DNA from: Cyclina sinensis
Lineage: Eukaryota; Mollusca; Bivalvia; Venerida; Veneridae
Direction of reading: 5' to 3'
NCBI GenBank assembly: GCA_012932295.1
Contig: JAAONU010000002.1
Coordinates: 23,157,770 to 23,221,769, forward strand
Length of the DNA: 64,000 bases
The translations under genes were made by a program, and so were the position numbers. How positions within the stretch are numbered: position 1 is the first letter of the stretch; each line of letters starts with the position of its first letter. The notes beneath the pieces are model-generated. The model made no database searches. It had not been told where the DNA came from and worked only from the letters and a program-made list of their open reading frames with translations. This document shows positions 46,001-57,019 of the stretch, piece by piece.

Positions 46001-49000
46001 CACTTCTGCCATAGGACTAAAACATATACGCCGAAAACACCAGCATTTCTACCTAAGGACTGAGGCATGTACGCCGAGAACAGCTGCATTTCTACCTTAG
46101 GACTAAGACATGTACGCCGAGAACAGCTGCATTTCTACCTTAGGACTGAGACATGTACGCCGAGAACAGCTGCATTTCTACCCTAGGACTGAGACATGTA
46201 CGCCGAGAACAGCTGCATTTCTAACCTAGGACTGAGGCATGTGCGCCGAGAACAGCTGCATTTCTACCTTAGAACTGAGACATGTAAGCCGAGAACAGCT
46301 GCATTTAAACATTATAACACACATCTAAGACGAGAACAGATGTTCTTCTACCCTGGGACTAAAACATATACGCACAGATTAGCAGCATTTCGACTTTTAG
46401 AATAATTCAGACTGGTACGCCGATAGCTACATTTTGACACTTAGACTGAGACATGTACACCGAGAACAGCAGCCTTTCGACACAAGTTGTCAAACATGTA
46501 CGCCGAGAACAGCAGCCTTTCGACGCGAGGTCTAAAACATGTACGCCGAGAACAGCTGCATTTAGACACTAGGACTCAAACATATACGCCCAAATCAGCA
46601 ACATTCCAACACTATGACTCGGACATGTACGCCGAGAGCAACTGAATTTTGACATTAGATCTTACTGATAGGAAAACTTGCTATGTTGACTATTTTAATC
46701 ACTAGTTGGAAATTCTGAAAATACAACTACTTCTAAATTTATTAATTTTTACCTTTCTCATTGTACAGCGTATGATGGTATATTACGGGACTTCTTATAA
46801 CATTGGTCCACACTGTTTCATTTTTTTCCTGACTAGTCAGATTATTTGAAAATGGTAACATCAATGCTCCGGATGAAAAGCATTCAGTGGAAGTGCCAAT
46901 CCAAGAATGTTTTACTGACGGACTGGCTGTAAGAAGATACTTTCCAGCTTGAAAAGAAAAGCAACAATAACAGTTATACTTTACACAAATATCTGATATT
47001 TGTTAACATGGTTTTATAGTTCCTGCATAGGTAAAAATGACGTTTTTTTTCATGTCATAAGGGGAAAAACGTTTTCTTCAAGATACCTCTGTTCATGTAC
47101 AATAAAACGTATTAAAATAAATCAATACACTACATATTTGTGAACAGTGCTTGTTTAATGTACGTATGTGAGGAGATAGGTGGTTATTTACATTTATCTA
47201 AGACGCGATGTTAGTTTCAGTGCAATGTTCGTTTTGGCGTGAAGACAGAATGCCATTCAGTTTTCCCTTTCCTGTTCCTCTACCAACCTGACTAAAATAA
47301 GTGATTACTGCTGTCATAAAACATTTTTAAGTTTGGTTGAACATATCTAAATTCTAATTTTTAATTCAACTTTGACATATGTCCAGACAGAACTTGACAT
47401 ACCACAAGACAATTTTCATCGTAAATAGATTAACGTACAAAATTCACATGCAACAGCATTTGAATCGTTGCAGTTTGCCCATGAAAACTGCTTTCTATCT
47501 TGATTGACTTGAAGACATGACATGCTCCTTTCACTGCTTTGCATGTGTACTTTGGCTTGGTTATGACCAGCTGAAATAAAAGAAAACCCTGTCGATTTTA
47601 CATTACTCTTCTAAATATTCGCACTAAAATCTTTTCAAACATACATTTTATCTTATAAATTCTAGCCGTGTCCTAAGAATCTCTCGTAAATACAACAGCA
47701 GAAATATTATTTTGTATTATATTATATGCATTAAATTAGAAACAACGACATTGAAACAACAGCTCATAGTAAACTTTAGTAAATCCATTCACAACTCTCT
47801 AATTTGATTATAAAAATCGAACTGAAATTCTAAGCACTTATTGCTATGGTTAACCTCACTGTCAAATGTAGAACAGAAAATACAAGAACATTGAAAGAAA
47901 AGTAACATCGTTATTCCAAAAACCTTTCTTTAGATATGATATGTTTAAACATCATCTCCAGTTATTAAAAGTGTTTTGTATTTGATCTAAAACATAATTG
48001 AGGGGCATCTGTGTCATATGTCGTGTACACTTCAAGACTGAAATCTTCGTTTGTTAAATATAAGTTAGTGCAATTTTTGAATTTGTAAACAAGTATGTGA
48101 TATGTTGAGCAAATATTGCCTTATTTCAAAAAAAAATATTTATTCAAAAAATAAAAATATAAAAATAAAAGGGCAAGTTAAACGAATATCCACCAGAGAA
48201 TATCAATATTCACCTCGGTCAATATTTATACCTTCTGGTTGATATCACACCATATTTTACATTTTAGTTAATAATTGTATAAATGCAGTTTTCTTTTGCG
48301 TCTGTCAGTCAGTAAGTACTTACAATTGTGTAAATTTTTGGCTTTGGTTCCTTATTTCCAAGTCGCCATTCATTATCCTCATTATCCATATTGGAAATAT
48401 ATAGAATAAGTTTGTTTTTCAGAAACTGTATTACAGTTTAAACGTATTATGTTTTTGAGCATTTATCTTAGAAAAATTGTTAAGTTGTTATACAATGCAA
48501 ATTCTATATATACGTGTACATCAAAAGGCAGTTCACTATCAATTTTATAAGCCTAGAACTCCTCTTATTACCATTATTTTTCTCTGCACTGTGCATTCTT
48601 ACTCCGTGGTTTTAAACCACTGTAATACTTGTGATAAACATTGTTGTTGTTACAATAAAAAAAAATAGTGCGACCTAAATAACTGTAATGCGTGAAAAGT
48701 ATGCATTTTTAATCTTCCTCTTAAATACTAGCTTTTTCAGTATCACTTACAGAATTTGGAAACTAGCTTCATGAAACTTAGTGTTACATGGTTAGAACTA
48801 TATTCTTATTCTATATTCTTGATCACATTTGTATTTGAAAGTGCCAACCTTTTTGCTACAATCTGACTATCGATAACACTGTTTTTCATACCGTGGGTGT
48901 AAACAGATAGGAAACCAGGTCCACCACACACCACGCCCTGTTGGTACGTACATTCACTACTGCAGTTTGGATTCATGGCTGATGTATTACTTACTGACCA

Positions 49001-50407
49001 GGGGTTCACTTGGAAACAAAAACACTGTCAAAACATAAAGATTGTATTGTCTATAAAGTTTCACAATCAATAATGTTCATATTAGTGGTATATTTTGAAA
49101 CAGATTATATTTCTATAAATATATCGTTTATTTCTTTCTTTCAATACAAGTCAGTGAGAGTCGTTGTTTCCATATTATGTTTGATAGATGACAGCATTTA
49201 TGTATTAAATTAATTTATCATTTTGACAGTTAGTACCTACTTGAATTGATTTTGTATTCAAATAGCATTAACTTGTCGCAAATTTTAAGTTACATTAGTA
49301 GTGTGTGCTTATATTAAAATATATAATGTATTTTTGATGTATCCTTCTTGATATTGTAACACTTCGGAGAACACATTACCTTCATGTCCATCAGTCCAAA
49401 ATAGTTTGCGTATCCACATTGCCTAAAACACTGACCCGGACTGCCAAAGTCCTCAAAGCCATTTCTGTTGAACTCTTTCTCAAGACAGCCTTTAAAATGC
49501 TCAGAAATAATAAAAGTATGCATCCACTCTTATAAAAACATCTCTTGGGTGCCATTATATTTTATTATTCTACTTTTACACAAGTGCTTCCTAATCATAA
49601 TATGCCAATGATGAACTATTTTAGTTGTGAATGTAAATAATTATCAGACGATTTTCATGAAAATCCAAGATCTAAGAATGTAAGCTGAACAAAAGTTCAA
49701 ATTGTTCATTTATATGATAAAAAATAGACATACATGGTTATTCTTCTGCTTTTTATATATATTTTTTGTATTGTATATACTGGAGAAAATAAAGGTTGCA
49801 CAACCTGCGAAAACATCTTTCTCTAAGTTTCATAGAAGAACAGACACAATATATGTTTGGATACAATCACACCCACCTACATAATTGAAAGATTCCATTT
49901 TCTCAAAATACCCGACCCAAACGTCTTTTCCGTTCACATCAGACAGGCTGTCATTATTGACAACATTTTTACCAGAAGTAAACTCAAAAGATGGCGCCCC
50001 AACATAGCAAATATTTTCCGTTTCATTCCAAAATGAGACGATTGTCGAAAGATAAAAGTGTTCTTCTGCAATAATAGAAAGAATGACACTAAAATTAAAC
50101 TATATGTGTAGACATGTATAAACTTTGGCTAATTGCATTTTATAAGTTTTAGTTTTGAAATGATGTATACCTTTTTCCCTCCTAAAATTGTAAATAACAC
50201 TGAGAGTTTAAACCCTTATCTTTGCATTTGCTCTTTATTTTATTTTTACATAAAGCATCGCTAGATGTATTAATGTTCTTATATAGTTTTGTTATTACAT
50301 AGCTCATGTAAATAGATTGAAACATAGATAAATTTACCTGACAGCGTAGCAGCAAAGTGCTGATTCACAATGCTAAAATATACTAAAAACTTTATATCCG
50401 AATGCAT
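42474..50407 (-). CDS. Receptor gene B: type I membrane protein, CTLD interrupted by WSC, ITIM-like tail (521 aa, nine exons)
   Basis: Coding exons, in order: 50407-50338, 50065-49877, 49489-49380, 49024-48892, 47570-47439, 46947-46753, 43805-43683, 43473-43389, 43002-42474; the sum is 1566 nt. Intron phases are 1,1,0,1,1,1,1,2, identical to gene D. Approximate residues: signal peptide 1-23, CTLD first half 24-86, WSC 87-167, CTLD second half 168-211, second module 212-317, TM within 318-345, tail 346-521. The tail holds SSYDGI and SSYDHI, both fitting the ITIM consensus S/I/V/L-x-Y-x-x-I/V/L, 21 residues apart. Intron 6 (2.9 kb) is filled by two tandem arrays. A receptor function is inferred from architecture; partners are unknown. 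Confidence 0.85.
43389..43473 (-). CDS. Gene B exon 8: transmembrane segment
   Basis: ASVGPLLVVLVTVGILVVIT then VAVLWIKR, donor GTATGT. Phase 1 in, phase 2 out. Confidence 0.9.
43683..43805 (-). CDS. Gene B exon 7: membrane-proximal module
   Basis: EYESGVIQYGFLTEENGEYI then ITFTEEHNSNRQVLCAGIIK. The acceptor cgtattttag matches the position used in gene C. The open frame upstream of it is intron. Phases 1-1. Confidence 0.85.
44120..45130. repeat. GC-rich array of short imperfect palindromes in gene B intron 6
   Basis: Variants of GCGTGGCGGG and TTTTCGCCCCGCCA, with AAAACACG and CGTGTTTTCGC on alternate strands, recur every 40-90 bp. Each could fold into a hairpin with its neighbour. The GC content is well above the surroundings. 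The overlapping frames on both strands mirror each other and are not genes. Confidence 0.75.
45226..46663. repeat. 43-bp tandem array, about 33 copies, in gene B intron 6
   Basis: The unit is ACATGTACGCCGAGAACAGC followed by tgcatttctaccttaggactgag. Copies at 45890-46280 are almost identical and the edges diverge. Some units carry a variant block (acacacatctatgacgagaacagatg). The period is not a multiple of three, so frames here are accidental. Confidence 0.95.
46753..46947 (-). CDS. Gene B exon 6: second CTLD-like N-half
   Basis: GKYLLTASPSVKHSWIGTST then ECFSSGALMLPF and ETVWTNVIRS. Length 195 nt and phases 1-1 as in gene D. The WTG landmark is WTN here. Confidence 0.8.
47439..47570 (-). 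CDS. Gene B exon 5: CTLD C-terminal half
   Basis: MSCLQVNQDRKQFSWANC then NDSNAVACEF, a textbook C...W-xx-C...C ending. Acceptor tatttcag, donor GTACGT, phases 1-1. Confidence 0.9.
48892..49024 (-). CDS. Gene B exon 4: WSC second half
   Basis: CFCFQVNPWSVSNTS, NCSSEC, VVCGGPGFLSVY: CxC, CxxxC, CGG and the usual SVY end. Acceptor tttgacag, donor GTATGA, phases 0-1. Confidence 0.9.
49380..49489 (-). CDS. Gene B exon 3: WSC first half
   Basis: GCLEKEFNRNGFEDFGS then PGQCFRQCGYANYFGL, the most typical WSC-like copy (YFGL in place of YAGL). Donor GTAATG, phases 1-0. Confidence 0.9.
49877..50065 (-). CDS. Gene B exon 2: CTLD N-terminal half
   Basis: EHFYLSTIVSFWNETENIC through KDVWVGYFEKMESFNYVG, collinear with gene D exon 2. 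Acceptor attattgcag, donor GTGGGT, phases 1-1. Confidence 0.85.
50338..50407 (-). CDS. Gene B exon 1: signal peptide
   Basis: MHSDIKFLVYFSIVNQHFAA then TLS, donor GTAAAT, phase 1, 70 nt as in gene D. Confidence 0.75.
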
Positions 50408-51029
50408 AATTTCCTTTTCTGTTTAAATGTTACAACAGAAATAATTTCATCACTTCGATAACACAGTTTTGAAAACAGGAAGAGAAAAGATATAAGGAAG
50501 TTGAAAGTACCATTGTTCTCTACTTTTCACAAATCTTTCGTCTGTAAGACAAACTACAGAATTACTGATAAAGTTCTGTGTACAACTCTAACAACTTTTT
50601 TTTATCAGAGAGAAAAAAACCCACTCTTTCTGGAATGTGTTTTAATATTACTGCGGTTACATTTGATTACGCGTCCGGATTGACACGATAAAGGAAGCAA
50701 ATTTGCGTTGCGTTTTAAGCAATTTCGACGCAGAGTTACTTCCCCTGTCATATCAGAAACAACCAAGTTTTTCAAAGAAAGTGCATTTTTTTGAAATTGA
50801 TTAATGTTCGTGCTTTGTACCAACAAAATCAGGATAATTACAAGTTTACTTTGTGTTGAATATCAATCAATAAGTGAAATTCAATATTAAGAAAAGTATA
50901 ACAAAAAATGAACATATAACAACCAAGTTTATTAAATTGTTTGAAAGACAAGAAAGTACTTGGAACGAATCTGTAGTGGAGTGATAAAGCACATGATATG
51001 TATTTCAGGGGTATTAAGTTCAATCACTT
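50408..51029. other. Upstream flank of gene B; no gene seen
   Basis: AT-rich. The promoter of gene B should lie here, but no element is specific enough to call. Confidence 0.3.
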
Positions 51030-51110
51030 ACTTATCCACTGACACTATTGTCATTCGGTGAGGCGTTAAACCAAAGTTCCGTGTATTAGTATTTTACACT
51101 TAACACTGGG
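51030..51110 (+). mobile_element. SINE core fragment
   Basis: TCGGTGAGGCGTTAAACCAA then agttccgtgta matches the core of the SINEs at 15066 and (reverse) 5215. Confidence 0.5.
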
Positions 51111-51529
51111 GAAAAACAGATTGTGGCAAAACAGAGTGTGACCTGTTCAGTGGAAAAGGTTAAGGCTGCAGGAAAGTTAAGAATTCTCTGGCCTTTATTC
51201 TTATGACTGTAAGGAACTTTGAAAGTTAATGGCATGGCACAGGGAACTTTTGACAATGCCTCCACTACATGTAATTGCCTTTCCTAGTTCTTATTTTGTG
51301 TTCTACAACATAATAGTCTTGCCAACCTGCAGTTAAGGTACAAACTAATATATTTCCATATTTCGCTATGTAGAATTGTACTGACACCATTAAATCAGCG
51401 TTTTATTTCCAAATAATGCTGAGGAAGTTTTAATAAGGCATTCAACACAAGGGCAATCAGTGATAACATGTGTCGCCTGATGATAGCCAAAAAAGCAGTT
51501 GTATTGAGAGGTGATTGGACAATCTCTCG

Positions 51530-51910
51530 GCTATTTTTTTTTTAATTCAAGGGCCAGAACTCAGCCAAAAATCATTCTACCAAAAATCCCATTAACTATG
51601 TGCAAGAACTTGAGGTACTGATCAATCCTATAACATTTTATTCATGCTTAGTAGTATAAGAGAAGAAGTGCGGACAAACTTCAAAACTAAAAATCATTAA
51701 AGGGCCATAACTTTGACAAAATTCATTGAACCGGAAAATGCCAATGATATGCACAACTAGACTTAAAACTGATCATTCCTGTAAAGTTTGGATGAAATCG
51801 CACAAGTAGTTTCTGAGGAGTAGTCCGGACAAGTTTTGTGACAGACGGACAGATGATGTAGAAGTGATCCCTATATGCCATGTTACTTTGTAGCATGCGA
51901 CACAAAAATT
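51530..51910 (+). repeat. Dispersed clam-type repeat ending in a GACAGACGGACAGA motif
   Basis: AAGGGCCATAACTTTGACAA, cctgtaaagtttggatgaaat and TGTGACAGACGGACAGATGA are the usual phrases of a very abundant molluscan interspersed repeat. A G-run (aggggggggg) follows at 51912. Confidence 0.5.
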
Positions 51911-53743
51911 AGGGGGGGGGCAGGGCAGTATAGTTAGCTGTATTTTATTTCTTTCATTACAGCAGCTTAGTCAAACTAAATTCTATCTGGATATCTACAA
52001 ACCTAGTACTTCTAAATGTTATTCATTTTTGGTGCTGTGTGCTTGGCTAAGGAAGATGTAAGGGTTGTCAAAAGCAGTAGGAAATTTCTCAGGTGAGCTA
52101 AAACATGCCTATGTAAATCTATAAATAACTGGTATATGGTATTTTAGTGAAAAAGTAAGTCCATCTTACACAGGGTTGTTTGACACAGTATAATATCATG
52201 GATCTTTACCTATAAAGCAAAGGAAAGGGAAAAAAAAGTATAATGCATCAAAGTCCTATTTTTATTGTCTGTTTTGTATTAAATGCCTGGTTTCAAAACT
52301 TTGTTGGCTTATATGGAAGGGTTAAGTTCACCTTTCTAGCTTTGAATTATAGTTATCCAACTTGAGTACTTCAAGTCTTACATGTACAGATCTCTTTGCA
52401 ATGAACCAGGGTTTTCATTAAGACCCGGGAGCCGGATAATTACCCGGCTATTTTTTATTTTTTCCAGGCTACTTTTCTTAAAATCAGGCTTATTTTATAA
52501 CAAACTGACAGCAAATCATCTGCCTACTTTACATTCACTCCCTTCAACTAAAAAACTTAATGAAACCCCTGATGGACTGTCTTTATCCTTACTTAAATCA
52601 GACATTTAGCGAAAGATCTTAAGAGTCTAAGACATAATGTTCTAGATCAGAAATTTCTTGCATAGCATGGTTTTTGAATCCATAATCCTTGGACTGACAG
52701 TCAACTCTGAACTGAATAAATAAAACAGGTAATGGCTTCTTTTCCTCATCAACGGAACTAAAAAAAGAGAAAGGTAACACAGGCTAATTATTAGCATTAG
52801 GCTCAATATGAAAAAATACCGGAGGAGCTATTAAGCGAGTGATTAATTTTGCTATAAGAAAGTACTACACTGTCAACACATACCATTAAAAGTATTAACT
52901 TTAGTGGGTTGCATGTCAATATCACCACTTCTCTGCCTTCACTGACAGAGCTTCCTTTTTCCTAGCTGTCCTTCCCCTTGTACATTGTACCTGATTAACT
53001 GACCAACAGCCACATTATCCCTGAGGCTCATATCACAGGGGCCGGAAAAGTATACCCTTATGAACAGTAGTATCTGTCAACTGTAAAAGAAAGAGGAATT
53101 TTGAATGCATGTCATTAAACAGCCATAAAGTAACAGTGATGAAATGATATGTGAATCTGTTCAATTTCTATTATACATGTACTTAGTCATTCTCCTCTTA
53201 ATACATTTGATATACTTCAATACCGATGCTAGATGAGATTTCAACAAATTATTATAGTAGCTGCCAGGATGGGTTAAAGTTCATCAGTATGTAAGAACCC
53301 TTCCAAACCAGAGCCCCTCTTAATTGGCTGATCCCACTTCGACCTCCATGTAATTTACCCCTTCAAACCGGATACCCATGCACTCCTGATACCGAACAAT
53401 TTTGCAGAAATATACAGTTAATATCAATGTGAATCTACCCCTTAAACCCATTCATGACTTTCCCTGGCTAAAATTGGTCATGCATTTCAGATTTTCAAAC
53501 TTGCCAAAATCAAGTTATGTGTCAAATAAAGACCATAAATGTATTTTATTGCTTCTACATTTGGAGGCATTCATGGGTTTACATTTCATTACTGAAATTT
53601 GTTTTGTTTGCAACTTCCTACAGAAGGTAGACATAACCTGACAAATCCCCATTGTGAAATAAGTAAATAAATTTTGTACAATATACCCTTTTTCTTTGTT
53701 TTGGACTGCTTTAAAAGGACATTTAAAGTTCATTTTCTTTAAC
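51911..53743. other. No gene seen
   Basis: Intergenic sequence; a short CCCGGGAGCCGGATAATTAC-type palindromic patch lies near 52420-52450. The frames at 52382-52609 and 53402-53641 have no recognisable similarity. Confidence 0.3.
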
Positions 53744-53750
53744 CAATTAC

Positions 53751-54997
53751 CAGGGCCTTAATTGAGAGGGACTGGACACTCGAAAATTGCGAAAATATGG
53801 TGGCGCACGCATGCGCAGTCGTTTCTTTATAAATACCTTAATGGCGGATAGTATATGTTGTTGCTTATATGAAAGTATAATCAAATGCTGAAAAAAAAAT
53901 ACAGTAAGAAATTAGTACGAATTCTAGCCGAATTAGTAAATAAATATTCTCATAATGTTTTCATTATCTGGTTTGTTATTTTTCAACGCAGCTGCTGCTT
54001 CAAAAAACAATAAAATCGATACTAAAATGGAATCATTGTTTTCCAAAATGGCGGAAAGTATGTACACATTCTTGTTTCCTGATCAACTTTCGTGGGGTAT
54101 CAGACGAAAATGGAGTTACGAAAAAAGTCGGCATTAGATGGACGTAGATAAGTGGGCATAGAACGGAGCTTTACAATGTATTTTATTCCTTTATCTGTGT
54201 TTGTTTATGAAATAGAGCACCGTAAACATAGCAGTTTTAGGCGAAAATACAGTCTTTCAGTGATCATCAACGTACAAACTTTCGGGTGGTATCAGTGCAA
54301 ACAGACCTGATAAAACACTAAAAATGAATTGAATCTCACTCTACTTGGACGATCTTGGGATCTGGGTATAAGTTTTCTAACCTTTTCTTCATATTTACTT
54401 CATAATAGATGATTGAATATTGTGCTTTTATCAAATCGAGACAGATTTTTTTACAAAATAAACAAAACATATTGAGTTGTTATCTTTTACTTGTCCGCTT
54501 GCAAATAAAGCTTCTGTTGTTGAAGTAGAAATTATTTTTTTTAAAATATGAATGTTTCTTCTTTTTACAAATTTTAAATACTGAAAATCAGTCCATAATT
54601 GACAAAAAGACTGATGTTTTTTGTAAACTAGGTGCGAGCATTGCTTTCCACTAACTAAAGGTAGATAATTACAAAAAAAAGAGAGAAAAACGTATTGAGT
54701 TATCGTCTTTTACTCGTCGGCTTGCAAGAATAACTTCCGTTGTTGAAGTGATAAAAAGATATAAAAAAGGTCAATGTTTTTTCTTACTTACAAATTTTAA
54801 ATTATGAAAATCAGCCCATTATTGACAAAAAAGACCGGTGTTTTTGTAAACTAGGTGCATTCCAACTTACGCTATCCAACGATCAATTTATCGATCGTTT
54901 TTTCCGTTATAGGATATACAGGTGAACGCGCGACAGCATATTTTGGTTATTCTTTCGATAGATAAGGAGTGTCCATTCCCTCTCAATTAAGGCCCTG
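53751..54997. mobile_element. Non-autonomous hAT-like element with target-site duplication
   Basis: The left end CAGGGCCTTAATTGAGAGGG (then actggacactc) is inverted at the right end (gagtgtccattccctctcaattaaggccctg). The flanks are CAATTAC at 53744-53750 and CAATTAC at 54998-55004, a 7-8 bp duplication. The CAGGG terminus with an 8-bp-class duplication is characteristic of hAT transposons. Inside, a ~240-bp segment is duplicated (about 54475-54640 and 54705-54860). No transposase is present. Confidence 0.75.
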
Positions 54998-55004
54998 CAA
55001 TTAC

Positions 55005-56800
55005 CAAATGTCTGGACTATTATTGAAAGCAGCATAAACACAAAACAAAATTTACTCTTGCATTGCATTGAATCATGACAGTGGTGCAGTAATGTAGTCA
55101 CAAAAAAGACAACAATTCCGGTACAGGTCTGTGTGTGTCTTTGTTTCCAAATATGGACTTTAAAAAAAACCCTCCAAACAGGACAATTGTAAAATATTTA
55201 ATTTCATTCCACTCGACGAAAATAAATCCAGTATTTATTTTATACTGGGAACAACATAATTATTATATAAGGTCCCGGTTTTATAGCAGAAACTTTAAAA
55301 TCCTCTATATATACATTCATTTATGACAAAAATATAAATAAAGTCTTAAATAAAGTTCGAGTTATATAGATGTATAACTTTTTTTTCTTTTGCAATGTGT
55401 TTTTTTTTGTTGTTGTTGTTTTGTTTTTCATATTTACATAAGAAAAGGGCCGAAAAGACCAGGGTTTTGAGGCCGAAACGTTTAATTTTTAAAAGTGTGT
55501 GGTAGTAAATAAGCAAAAATGAAGATGATTGTTATCAATAATGTAAACAATTTAACTTTTAAATTAAAGTTGAAAATTAAGGTCTCGACGTCTGTTTGCA
55601 GCAGCACGGTTCTCTAACTCTGGGGGAACGATTGTCTATAAAAAAACACACAAATTTAGATAAGATAAATCTAAATGACATCAGTTTACATCGGCACATA
55701 GCAAGCAAACGAATAGATGTAAACTTACGTTCTTCTTTGTTGTTTTGAGTCATCCGATGAATCGAAACCGGAAATATTGATGACATGATCATTACATTCC
55801 TTTAGTAGTCTCTAACAAAGCTAGAGTTCTGTATATTTAAAATGTAGTTGAGTCGATGTGCAGAACTAATATATAAATTTACTTTAAACAGAAAAAAGTA
55901 AATTCCTTCGTAAAGGTATGTACTTTTTCATCATAATTAGCTAAAGCTAGATTTGGCGGCACGATTAAGTTGGTATCCGGCAATGAATGAACGTAAGACT
56001 GAAACGAGAACCAGACTAGCGACACGATGAGCGATTGATTGAGAAAATTGCATAAGAATCATGCGCCACGATTTTTCTCAAATCTTTCACTAAATACAAT
56101 TCTAACACGATCTGAAATATTTACTACATAAACATATATATAGGAAAACCAGTTGTTTTTTATTCTACGATAAAATATGGCTTTTACATTGTGCGCCCAC
56201 CTATTCCACACTACACATAGTTTGATCGTTTTTTTCTCTTTTTGCCGTAAACTTAGTATAATTTCATTTCTTAAATGTGACAGTACAAAAACTAAATCCT
56301 TTTTCAGGTAAACAAATATTAGGCACTCGTACTTAATAAGTACAAACTTATTTTTTCACCGTGGGAAAATGTTGCGATGCAAACGCTATGGAAATAGTTC
56401 CAATTTCCGGTTTACGAATGAAATCATATCACGTGACACGAAACGATCGTAGTAAATGTTGTAGTAGTAGACAAACTTCCGGTTCGTCTGCAAACCTACT
56501 AACACCGCAGAAACTGACAAAGTTTACTGTTATTAATGGAAATTTGTTGTGCTGTTTTAAGAAGATTATCTACGTTTGTCTTTTGTTTAAATTAATTGCA
56601 GATTTCATGAATAAATATCAGTATCGATAAATTCCGGTATGTACTCCTCTCTACACTAGCGTGTAAACTGTAACAGCTTACCCAGCCTACTGACGAATTG
56701 CACACTTTACATAAATGCTTTCAAAAATAGTTCTAGATATTTTCGTGGTTAGAATCGAATTTCTTAATTAAAGCAGTAAAAGATCGCAAAAAGTGAAGTT
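55005..56800. other. No gene seen
   Basis: AT-rich intergenic sequence. The plus-strand frame at 56361-56630 lacks recognisable features. Confidence 0.3.
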
Positions 56801-56844
56801 TTACATGTTACAACAAGTATCCATATGATAGTTACGCATTTGGT

Positions 56845-56966
56845 ACCACATTGCCAAGTTCTATGCTCTATTTTGTCAGCTGCGGAACACTCAATTTGTA
56901 TGCTCTCAGGAATTTCCAAAGCATCGTATAGAGTCTGGAAATACGGTAACTCTGTATTCCCTGCTA
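56845..56966 (-). pseudogene. Possible stray exon related to the receptor CTLD C-half (weak)
   Basis: After an acceptor-like gcgttagcag the minus strand reads GNTELPYFQTLYDALEIPES then IQIECSAADKIEHRTWQC. The C-x11-W-x-C spacing recalls the CTLD closing exon of genes B-D and the entry phase (1) fits. The last cysteine and a clear phase-1 donor are lacking, and no neighbouring exons are found. It may be a relic of another family copy or chance. Confidence 0.25.
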
Positions 56967-57019
56967 ACGCAGTGAATACAAAAACGTATGTAAATAAATA
57001 AATCTGTGACACGCATGTA

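Noticed and set aside
45226..46663. Plus-strand frames with MYAENSCISTLGLRHVRR-type repeats
   Set aside because: They arise from a 43-bp array whose period shifts frame at every unit. There is no start context, and the array lies in an intron.
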